From IMG/VR virus record IMGVR_UViG_3300027971_000057, positions 1 to 63,368 of that record: a stretch of DNA of 63,368 nucleotides; one strand, 5' to 3'. The notes under the pieces are model-generated. The model had not been told where the DNA came from and searched no databases. It saw nothing but the letters and a program-made list of their open reading frames with translations. The position numbers were made by a program, and so were the translations under genes. This document shows positions 1 through 6,423 of this stretch, piece after piece (within the stretch, counting starts at the first letter, position 1; each line of letters opens with the position of its first letter). Source of the stretch: a virus.

Positions 1-581
1 GTTGCACCTGTAGCACCTGTAGCACCTGTAGCACCCTGTAATCCCGGTGGCCCAACATCGCCGTCTAACCCATCATCCCCTGCTGCACCTATTGCTCCAG
101 TTGCTCCAGTTGCTCCAGTTGCTCCAGTTGCACCTGTAGCACCCCGTAATCCCGGTGGCCCAACATCGCCGTCTAGCCCATCATCGCCCATCATCCCTTG
201 GACAGCAGATGGTGTAACCCATGTTGGCGCACCAGACCCAGCAGATGTTAGAACTTGCCCAGACGTTCCTGCTGATGTAAATGAATATTCTGTACCTGTC
301 CCATAAGCAATAGCACCAGCCGTAGGTGTAGTAGTGGAATTGGTTCCACCATTTGCTATAGGCAGTGCCGTGCCAGAGTACGTTAGGGCTAGGGTGCCGC
401 TAGTGGTAACAGGGCTACCACTGACAGTAAAAATGCTAGGCGCAGTCAGGCCAACACTGGATACTGTGCCACCACCGCCAGTAGTTTGTAGGTTTGTATC
501 TCCATTAGCCAAGTCGGTAATGGAGATGCTACCGTTAGAAGATACAAGGTTGATTGCCTTGTAACTTACTTGGCTGACCAT
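1..581 (-). CDS. Collagen-like tail fibre, N-terminal part (continues past window start)
   Basis: An open frame begins at ATG 579-581, four bases after the previous gene, and runs off the window at base 1. It starts [15 protein letters not shown], then has a beta-rich linker with the tail-fibre signature [11 protein letters not shown]. From about base 200 it becomes Gly-X-Y triplets ([21 protein letters not shown]), a collagen-like triple helix. The same repeat continues in frame at the other window end (62248-63368), so both pieces are one protein of at least about 510 residues. Such fibres trimerise and bind host receptors. The true triplet number is unknown because the assembly breaks inside the repeat. 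Confidence 0.8.
   Translation of the reverse strand, partial: MVSQVSYKAINLVSSNGSISITDLANGDTNLQTTGGGGTVSSVGLTAPSIFTVSGSPVTTSGTLALTYSGTALPIANGGTNSTTTPTAGAIAYGTGTEYSFTSAGTSGQVLTSAGSGAPTWVTPSAVQGMMGDDGLDGDVGPPGLRGATGATGATGATGATGAIGAAGDDGLDGDVGPPGLQGATGATGATGA
37..160. repeat. Terminal identical stretch (left copy) in collagen repeat
   Basis: Bases 37-160 are identical to 63245-63368. Both belong to the collagen-like repeat units of about 108-117 bases (three or four copies of GCTCCAGTT plus a [15 protein letters not shown] block). The match allows the two ends to be joined with the fibre frame kept open, giving a circular molecule. Confidence 0.8.
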
Positions 582-584
582 GAT

Positions 585-1145
585 TTACTCTGGCGCAAAG
601 GCCGCAGCAAACTTTTGGGCTTGCTTCTTCAGCCCCTCAAGTTTGGTTTCCAGAGCAGAAATAGTGCTTGTAAGCGCCTGTTCCTTGTCAAGGAGGGCTT
701 GCTCTTTAGCCTGCATTTCTGCGACCGCACTGTCGTAGGCTTTCTGCATAGCATCGAGTGACATGGCAACTTCTGCCTCCTTGGCGGCAAGCCCCACGTA
801 TGCGGACTTAGTTTTTTCCTTGATGGACGCCAAAATCTCAACAACTTGAGCATCTGCATCGGCGACGGTATCCTCGATTTTCTTGGCTGCGTCTGCCTTT
901 GCTTGCGCTACAAGTTTGTCTTGCTGCTGGATAACGTCTTTCTGGTCTTGGGCCTGAGACACTATGGACTCAAGCTCCGTTTTAAGCGCCTCCACCTCTC
1001 GGGTCAACGCCTCTTTATGGGGGATTGCGTTGGACAGTGCGGCAAAAACATCCGCAGCGTGGTTCAGCGCATGGGCCATCGGCGAGAAATACCGAATTGC
1101 CTGATCCACCTGATTGTATACCTTATCAACGTCTTGTTTATTCAT
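585..1145 (-). CDS. Coiled-coil protein of unknown function
   Basis: The product has 186 residues and starts MNKQDVDKVYNQ. From about residue 40 almost to the end it is a heptad-rich, Ala/Glu/Lys/Gln helix, predicting a long coiled coil. No signal peptide or membrane segment is seen. It lies between a small beta protein and the collagen-like fibre, with a 1-base gap to its upstream neighbour, so it is translated with the structural genes. A structural or fibre-associated role is inference from position only. Confidence 0.7.
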   Translation of the reverse strand: MNKQDVDKVYNQVDQAIRYFSPMAHALNHAADVFAALSNAIPHKEALTREVEALKTELESIVSQAQDQKDVIQQQDKLVAQAKADAAKKIEDTVADADAQVVEILASIKEKTKSAYVGLAAKEAEVAMSLDAMQKAYDSAVAEMQAKEQALLDKEQALTSTISALETKLEGLKKQAQKFAAAFAPE

Positions 1146-1146
1146 A

Positions 1147-1476
1147 TCAAAACCCCGCTTGAATACTGGTAAGCGTAGCCGTTCCAGAAGTCCATGCAGT
1201 CACGTTCAAACGAATGGCAGTGACAGGAAACGCATAGTTGCCGTCTTTGTTTGTGGTTTGGCTCACAACAGTTGCATTTGAGTACCACACAGCAGTCGCA
1301 GGGCTAAACGCTGGGTCTTGAACATCATCAAACGTATGCTCGACGGTATAGGTCAATGACGCACCAGAAGACAACTTAACTCCAAACCCTACGTTGAACG
1401 GATCCCCATAGGTGTTAAGTGGGATGGGGTTAGATACACTAACACCAGAAACTACTACCCGTACTGGCCTTGCCAT
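1147..1476 (-). CDS. Small beta-rich structural protein, unknown
   Basis: The 109-residue product (MARPVRVVVSGVS...) is rich in Thr, Val and Ser with alternating hydrophobic residues, typical of an all-beta phage decoration or head-completion protein. It has no recognisable catalytic motif. Start ATG at 1474-1476 is preceded on the minus strand by AGGAG (CATAGGAGATAAATT). A strong hairpin with a UUCG loop lies just upstream. The gene sits in the capsid/fibre cluster. Virion component is inferred, not shown. Confidence 0.65.
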   Translation of the reverse strand: MARPVRVVVSGVSVSNPIPLNTYGDPFNVGFGVKLSSGASLTYTVEHTFDDVQDPAFSPATAVWYSNATVVSQTTNKDGNYAFPVTAIRLNVTAWTSGTATLTSIQAGF

Positions 1477-1495
1477 AATTTATCTCCTATGAAGA

Positions 1496-1511
1496 GGGGG
1501 CCGAAGCCCCC
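1496..1511 (-). terminator. GC hairpin with UUCG loop between structural genes
   Basis: On the minus strand a perfect 6-bp stem GGGGGC/GCCCCC closes a TTCG tetraloop. It lies between the stop of the 158-residue gene and the ribosome-binding site of the 109-residue gene. No T-run follows, so it may be a partial terminator, a pause site or an mRNA-stabilising hairpin rather than a full terminator. Confidence 0.5.
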
Positions 1512-1519
1512 GAGACTAA

Positions 1520-1996
1520 TTAGGCAGATGCTGGGAAGGCAGTACCATCCGAGTTACGCACAACATAAGCAATAATTAGTTTACCACTACCCGTGGTCAC
1601 TGAAGTTCCGCTTACCGTATAGGTAATTGTTGCATCCGTAGAACCCACGTTGGTCAGCAAAGCAAGGTCAGCCACAGTCGTGGTTCCGACCATCGTGTAG
1701 ATACCGCCCGTAGCAGAGGTGGGGGTAACTGTACCAATGGTGGTGGATCCGTTCTTGATTGTCAGAACAGGGCTTGTGCCGTTGAAAACAACACCATCAA
1801 TCGCCAGTTGGACGGAGGTAATGTATGAACCTGCGGGCAAAACAGCCAGCGTGGTGGCGGTAGTTGCAGCAAAGGTTGCCGTTACGCTTTGCGTAACAAT
1901 GGTCGCGCCAGTGTTGCGAACCGTGCCGACAGCGGTTCCGGTGGTTTCTTTAACCGTGCCGAGCAGCCAAGGGCCAAGGTGAGTTGCGAATCCCAT
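1520..1996 (-). CDS. Beta-rich head/decoration-like protein, unknown
   Basis: The 158-residue product (MGFATHLGPWLLGTVKETTG...) is Thr/Val/Ala/Gly-rich and lacks charged helices, as is common for capsid decoration or spike proteins. ATG 1994-1996 has GAGGA six bases upstream. It is the first gene after the terminator that follows the major capsid gene, so it may need its own promoter or readthrough. I saw no convincing -10/-35 pair in 1997-2108. The exact function is not recognisable. Confidence 0.65.
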   Translation of the reverse strand: MGFATHLGPWLLGTVKETTGTAVGTVRNTGATIVTQSVTATFAATTATTLAVLPAGSYITSVQLAIDGVVFNGTSPVLTIKNGSTTIGTVTPTSATGGIYTMVGTTTVADLALLTNVGSTDATITYTVSGTSVTTGSGKLIIAYVVRNSDGTAFPASA

Positions 1997-2108
1997 GATA
2001 TATCCTCAGTTGCGGCTTGCTGTCTTGAGGAAAAGTCTGCCAAGTCAGTCAACAAGCCAAGTAGTCTTGGTATTAGGGTTGTACCACAAGTTTTTCTCTT
2101 GTGCAAAT

Positions 2109-2134
2109 AAAAAGGGAGCCGAAGCTCCCTTTTT
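2109..2134 (-). terminator. Rho-independent terminator after major capsid gene
   Basis: A perfect inverted repeat AAAAAGGGAGC / GCTCCCTTTTT surrounds a 4-base loop (TTCG on the minus strand). Read leftward it is a stable stem followed by a T-run 15 bases after the capsid stop codon. It is symmetrical and could also work rightward. It probably sets the high capsid mRNA level apart from the downstream genes. Confidence 0.9.
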
Positions 2135-2148
2135 ACTACTACCTACGA

Positions 2149-3060
2149 TCAGGTCGAACCGGGGGAGCCAAAGACGCCCAGAGGATCAGACCAGCCGAAC
2201 GAATAACGCTCGCGGGACTTGTAACGGACGTTGCCCGTATCAAAGTCACCGTCCATCGAGTTCGACAGAGGCATACGCTCGAAGTGCTTCAGACCGTTTG
2301 GAACGTCCGTGGTCAGGAACCAGCCGTTCGTGTCGGTCAAGAAGTGGTTAACGGTATAGCCTTCTGGGATCGAACCGTTGTTCTTCAGCGCGTTGATATC
2401 GTTGTCGGTAGTGCCAACACGGAGGCTGGTTTCCAACAGACGGGTAGCAACGAACATCAGAGCGGGAGGGATCACCAGCTTGCGTGGCTTGGCAGCAATC
2501 AGCAGACCACGCTCATCGGTCCATGCAGCGATTTGAATCACAGCATTTTCCAGCGAGGTTTCGTTCAGGTCAGCATTGGTCGAAGGACGATTGCTGTTGG
2601 TAGAACCCGACACCAGAGGGTGAGAAGTACTAAACAGCGGTTGACCATCACCACCAATAAAGCCAGCGCTGAAGCCGTTGTTCAGAACAGCAGCAGCCTT
2701 AACTTGCTTGGTGTAAGCCATAGCGCGAGCAAGAGCCTTGGTATAACGAGCCGACAGGCTGTCATACAGGTTATCTTCCACAGCTTCTTCCGTGATGGAG
2801 AAGCCCAGAGCGATGGTTTCGTGGTTGTAACGAGCGGTGAAAGCTTCCTGTCCGTTGTCGTACTGGATTGCTTGACCTTCGTTCTTCACCGGAGCGGCAG
2901 AGAAGCCAGACAGCTTGGTCTCTTCTTCAAAGGAACGCTCGGATTTTTCAACCGTATACAGTTCCTTGTGTTCCTCGCCGTAGCGAGCATACTCAAGACC
3001 AAACAGGGCATTGAGACCGGGGAGCAACTCTTTGAGTAGCTGGGCACGTGAAATAGCCAT
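2149..3060 (-). CDS. Major capsid protein (Mu gpT/HK97-fold type)
   Basis: The 303-residue product builds the icosahedral head. It begins MAISRAQLLKELLPGLNALF and contains EEAVEDNLYDSLSARYTKAL, a SxSHPLVSGSTNSN segment and RYSFGWSDPLG near the end. This is the pattern of Mu gpT-like major head subunits, whose N-terminal arm and E-loop are followed by P and A domains. Length suits an HK97 fold without a fused protease. The gene follows scaffold and minor head genes and is followed by the only classical terminator of the block, as expected for the most abundant virion protein. Confidence 0.85.
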   Translation of the reverse strand: MAISRAQLLKELLPGLNALFGLEYARYGEEHKELYTVEKSERSFEEETKLSGFSAAPVKNEGQAIQYDNGQEAFTARYNHETIALGFSITEEAVEDNLYDSLSARYTKALARAMAYTKQVKAAAVLNNGFSAGFIGGDGQPLFSTSHPLVSGSTNSNRPSTNADLNETSLENAVIQIAAWTDERGLLIAAKPRKLVIPPALMFVATRLLETSLRVGTTDNDINALKNNGSIPEGYTVNHFLTDTNGWFLTTDVPNGLKHFERMPLSNSMDGDFDTGNVRYKSRERYSFGWSDPLGVFGSPGST

Positions 3061-3073
3061 TTTATGTTACTCC

Positions 3074-3952
3074 TTAGATTGCAACTGGGTTGGTATAGGC
3101 ATGGTAGCCGAAGTTCCACTTAAGCAGAACTTCTGGGTAGCCAACGAAGTTGAAGGTAGCTGCCGTCAGCGACGAGGTAGAAGCCGCAGACAACGTAACC
3201 GACGTACCCGACACCGCAGTGATATACGTATTAGCTGCGATGCCCGAACCTGTCACGATCATGCCCGGAAGGATCAGGGCGTTAGACGCAGCCAAGGTCA
3301 TCGTGGTGCTGGTAGCCGTGTTAGCGATAGCACTCAGTGCAACCACAGTGTCTGGAACCAGACCGACGCAGCGGTACGGAGTAGTCGTCGTGACACGGGC
3401 GCTAGAAGCACCAGAGACCACAAGCACGTTCGAGTTACCAGCCAGATTGCTCTGAACGCCAGTATTTTGCAAGGTCGTGAGGATCGAGGTGAAATTCGTA
3501 CCGACCATCAGCGGATTCGCGTAAGCGTTCAGCGTCAGGACAGCAGAAGCAGCACCGGGGTTAGCACCAACAGCAGCTTTGAAGACCGTGTCGTAGTCAT
3601 CGCAGACATACGCAACAGCGTCAATAGCAACCGTCGAAGCAGCCCACGACTGATAGCGGTTCTTGCCGTACAGCGGGCCAGAGCCGACGATGGTAGCAGT
3701 GCTACCGGGGGTGTATTCGCAGCCGAGGAAGATACCGAGCGTACCGCCCGTTTCCGTCGCAGAAGCGTTGTATGCCAGACCGGACGTAATCAGCGTGCCA
3801 GTGGTGGTGAACTTGACTGGGTCGCCGTAGTACAGCGAAGTACCGTAGCCAGAGGCGATAGGGATCATACGGGTAGAACCCGAGAATACCTGACCTCCGA
3901 TCAAATTCTGCGGGAGTAGCCCGTAAGGGCCAGAGATCGTTGGATAAGCCAT
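3074..3952 (-). CDS. Head protein, probably decoration/stabilisation
   Basis: The 292-residue product (MAYPTISGPYGLLPQNLIGG...) has an N-terminal part with aromatic/proline segments such as SGYGTSLYYGDPV and a C-terminal repeat-like domain rich in Ser, Thr and Ala (GSGIAANTYITAVSGTSVTL) resembling Ig-like surface domains. It lies immediately upstream of the major capsid gene with a 13-base gap. Proteins of this type occur beside the capsid gene in many environmental podoviruses. A capsid-surface or decoration role is inference. Confidence 0.65.
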   Translation of the reverse strand: MAYPTISGPYGLLPQNLIGGQVFSGSTRMIPIASGYGTSLYYGDPVKFTTTGTLITSGLAYNASATETGGTLGIFLGCEYTPGSTATIVGSGPLYGKNRYQSWAASTVAIDAVAYVCDDYDTVFKAAVGANPGAASAVLTLNAYANPLMVGTNFTSILTTLQNTGVQSNLAGNSNVLVVSGASSARVTTTTPYRCVGLVPDTVVALSAIANTATSTTMTLAASNALILPGMIVTGSGIAANTYITAVSGTSVTLSAASTSSLTAATFNFVGYPEVLLKWNFGYHAYTNPVAI

Positions 3953-3962
3953 TTAAGACTCC

Positions 3963-4412
3963 TTATTTAGTACCTGAACCAAAACCCGCACCGCGAGTCA
4001 CTGCTGACTTGCGTTCCGCAAACAGCGGCATACGGGGATCATTTTGACGAAGGAAATTGTTATCAACAGCTTCTGATTGTGCTTTATTTGCGTTGTCATA
4101 GTATTCAGACATCGCAGCAAGTTTAGCTTCGGGCATCTTACACAGCATCAGGCCACCAATCTCAACATTACCAGACGTAGAACCGGAGATCATCAACTCA
4201 GGATGGTCTTCAGCCTTGACTGGTTCCCAGCCATCACGCCGTTTGCGTGAGACATTGGTTGGATCAGCTTGACCAAGAACGTGCGTTGCAATCCAGCGGA
4301 AAGCCCATCCGGGCTCTGGAGTTGGATCGGGCAAGGCGCTCGAAGGTTTGTACACGTAGCGCGTTTGTTTTTCGCGGGTCTCAAGTTCACGGGGGGTGCG
4401 AGTTTCAGCCAT
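3963..4412 (-). CDS. Conserved phage head-cluster protein
   Basis: The 149-residue protein begins MAETRTPRELETREKQ and ends with the segment DNNFLRQNDPRMPLFAERKS, a pattern I associate with small conserved proteins near the scaffold of related phages. It is hydrophilic and mixed-charge and lacks membrane segments. Its start overlaps the end of the scaffold gene by 8 bases, so the two are probably translationally coupled. A minor capsid or assembly role is inference. Confidence 0.6.
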   Translation of the reverse strand: MAETRTPRELETREKQTRYVYKPSSALPDPTPEPGWAFRWIATHVLGQADPTNVSRKRRDGWEPVKAEDHPELMISGSTSGNVEIGGLMLCKMPEAKLAAMSEYYDNANKAQSEAVDNNFLRQNDPRMPLFAERKSAVTRGAGFGSGTK

Positions 4413-5325
4413 TTTGTTTCTCCAATTTAGCGACTTCGATAGCGTACTGTTGAGGGGTCAGACCGTATTTCTTTGCTAAAGCAATTTGCGTAGTAGTAAG
4501 AGTTACCTTCTTTGGACCCGTCGAACGTGTTGCAGATGCGACTACCGATGCTGGCTTGGAAGACTTACCCTTTCCGAACACCTCAGGGAAAGTCGAGTGC
4601 AACCTCGAATCAATCTTGCTGAAATACTCATCGCTGGTTGGGTCCACGCCCGTGTTCACTAGCTTTTGATGCAGCCCTAGTGAGAAGCTGGTAAGTTCCT
4701 CGTATCCCGGACTTCCAAACCACTGGTTTTTGTGCAGCCAGCGCTGAGTCTTTTGATCTGGTTGAGTCGGTTGGGATACCGATTGACGAGGTTGTACCTC
4801 AGTTTCGTCTATTTGTAAAGCGGCTGGATTGAATTTCTTCGCTTCTTCCAGTTTCCACTTTGCATCAGTAAGTGCTTCTTGGGCTGCAATGATAGCGTCA
4901 GTATCGAAAGCTTCTTGTGCTTCCTTGTACTGTTTACGGGCCATTGCCAACTCAGCTTCTGCCGCCGACTTGATAGTCGAGACGTAATGCTGCGTGCCGT
5001 CATTCACATACCGCTTGAGATTCTTGTTCTCATCAATGAGATGCTGTGCAAGCTTTTCAAGCTCCTCACGTTCACGTTGAACTGATTCCTTAGCCCGACG
5101 CTCATCATGTCGCGCATGAGTCAACTCCTTGATACGGTTCTTGACCTTATCCGAGTAGTTTTCAATTTCTTCATCCGTAGGATCTTCGACTTCCCGATCA
5201 AGGGGCTTGCGGCCACGGTCTTGTTCAGGCGTGTCGTCAACGATCTCTACTTCTACCTCTGGCGATTCGTTAGTAATAACAACTTCGTTGTCATCCTGCT
5301 CATCAGGAAACTTGTATGGCTCCAT
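4405..5325 (-). CDS. Capsid scaffold protein
   Basis: The 306-residue product has a strongly acidic N-terminus (residues 1-55, runs of D/E), then a long charged coiled coil (about residues 60-170: KNRIKELTHARHDERRAKES). A flexible Pro/Gln/Thr linker and a basic C-terminus (KKYGLTPQQYAIEVAKLEKQ) follow. This is the usual shape of phage scaffolding proteins, which line the procapsid and bind coat through a basic C-terminal tail. The place between portal and major capsid genes supports this. No protease motif is seen. Confidence 0.75.
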   Translation of the reverse strand: MEPYKFPDEQDDNEVVITNESPEVEVEIVDDTPEQDRGRKPLDREVEDPTDEEIENYSDKVKNRIKELTHARHDERRAKESVQREREELEKLAQHLIDENKNLKRYVNDGTQHYVSTIKSAAEAELAMARKQYKEAQEAFDTDAIIAAQEALTDAKWKLEEAKKFNPAALQIDETEVQPRQSVSQPTQPDQKTQRWLHKNQWFGSPGYEELTSFSLGLHQKLVNTGVDPTSDEYFSKIDSRLHSTFPEVFGKGKSSKPASVVASATRSTGPKKVTLTTTQIALAKKYGLTPQQYAIEVAKLEKQNG

Positions 5326-5334
5326 ATTTACTCC

Positions 5335-5805
5335 TTATGCGGGAAAGAACTTCCCGTTGTGTCTATTAGACTTTGATCGATTCCACAAAGCGGGGACTAC
5401 TTGCAGATTGTCGTAAGAAGATGCTCCTCCACGACTGACAGGGACTATGTGGTCCACGTGCCATTCTGCAAAATAGGCTGTGCTACGCAAACGTGCAAGT
5501 GCTACGGCCTCTTTCAAAACAAACGCGCTTAGTTCGTCAAGTGCTTTTTCGTTTGACCTTCGCATTAACTGATACCTAAGTCTTGCCTGTTTTCTAGCCT
5601 CGGACAGCGGCACACTCGCGCGTTTTTGTTCTACAACAGCACGGCCACCAGAGGCGACAAAGGCTGCGTCTTCTCGCTTTTTACACGCCTTGCCCTTATC
5701 GGAGGCGTAGTATTTGCGTTTAGCCGCTTGATAAGCTTCCGGATGGCGTTCCCGCCAACGCTTTGCATTAGCGGCGTCCCTTACTCGTTTTTCTTCGGGG
5801 GTCAT
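5335..5805 (-). CDS. HNH endonuclease
   Basis: The 156-residue protein has a basic helical N-terminus (KRVRDAANAKRWRERHPEAY) and a C-terminal HNH site, HVDHIVPVSRGG...NLQVVPALWNRSK. The paired His (DH) and downstream Asn/His form the beta-beta-alpha-metal nuclease centre. It sits between the GroES-like and scaffold genes, sharing an ATGA overlap with its upstream neighbour. A free-standing homing endonuclease is the simplest reading, since packaging-associated HNH proteins normally lie next to the terminase. Confidence 0.8.
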   Translation of the reverse strand: MTPEEKRVRDAANAKRWRERHPEAYQAAKRKYYASDKGKACKKREDAAFVASGGRAVVEQKRASVPLSEARKQARLRYQLMRRSNEKALDELSAFVLKEAVALARLRSTAYFAEWHVDHIVPVSRGGASSYDNLQVVPALWNRSKSNRHNGKFFPA

Positions 5806-6236
5806 GCTCGGCTTATCCCTCTAGGATCTTCCACGATACCTTCCACCTGATCGTCATTGATCATGCGGAACTCTTTGCCGTACACCTTGAATCGCGTACC
5901 TGAATAAGCGCGGACAAGCACGAAGTCACCTTGTTTACACCAAGGCGTCTCACCGAACTTGTCTTGATCTTGGTAGGCTTGCGGACCCATCTTCACGACA
6001 AACAGTACTGTGGTGGCGTGTTCCTCTTGCCGCAGTGAAGCGGTAGCCTTGACCAGATCGAGGTCAGTGCCCTCAAGTTTGTCAGAGACATCAGGGACCA
6101 TGCACAGGATGCGCCAACCAGACGGTTCTGGTAGCGACTTACCCCTCTCTTCAATAGGAATGTGCTCTTCTGGAGTTTCAAGCGGTCTGATTTGGGGCGG
6201 CAAGACGAGGCCGGGAGGCAGAATGAGGTCACTCAT
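5802..6236 (-). CDS. GroES-like co-chaperonin fold protein
   Basis: The 144-residue product starts MSDLILPPGLVLPPQ. Residues about 35-140 resemble GroES/Cpn10: a WRILCMVPDV strand, a mobile-loop-like stretch, then KQGDFVLVRAYSGTRFKVYGKEFRMINDDQVEGIV, matching the family ending (G.V.....GT.....G.....I....I). Phage GroES analogues (T4 gp31 type) help the host GroEL fold coat protein, and the position between portal and scaffold fits. A longer TTG start at 6260 is possible but has no better ribosome-binding site. Homology is judged by eye. Confidence 0.55.
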   Translation of the reverse strand: MSDLILPPGLVLPPQIRPLETPEEHIPIEERGKSLPEPSGWRILCMVPDVSDKLEGTDLDLVKATASLRQEEHATTVLFVVKMGPQAYQDQDKFGETPWCKQGDFVLVRAYSGTRFKVYGKEFRMINDDQVEGIVEDPRGISRA

Positions 6237-6423
6237 CGGATTGTTCAACTTTCTTGGCAAGGGCTATTAGGTAAGACTCTGCAAGGGCCAGCCCTTGAAT
6301 CACCCCGCAGAGTTTTTGATACTCCTCAAACGACTTGCAAATACCCGTTGCGATGTCGTCCGTGTAGTTGTTCATGTCCGTGCGTATTTGGTCGCGCAAT
6401 ACACGTGCGAAGTCGTGGATCAT
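6229..6423 (-). CDS. Small conserved protein next to portal gene
   Basis: The 64-residue helical protein (MIHDFARVLRDQIRTDMNNY...) contains SFEEYQKLCGVIQGLALAES, a pattern seen in small portal-adjacent phage proteins. It overlaps the portal stop codon and the start of the GroES-like gene, so the three are translationally coupled. No catalytic motif. Function unknown; a head-assembly helper is a guess from position. Confidence 0.6.
   Translation of the reverse strand: MIHDFARVLRDQIRTDMNNYTDDIATGICKSFEEYQKLCGVIQGLALAESYLIALAKKVEQSDE

Noticed and set aside
1-581. Diversity-generating retroelement acting on the fibre
   Set aside because: No reverse transcriptase, template repeat or Avd-like gene was found; the variation seen is repeat number in collagen triplets.
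2101-3039. Long rightward frame opposite the major capsid gene (312 codons)
   Set aside because: Antisense shadow of a conserved capsid gene; composition and context do not support a real gene.
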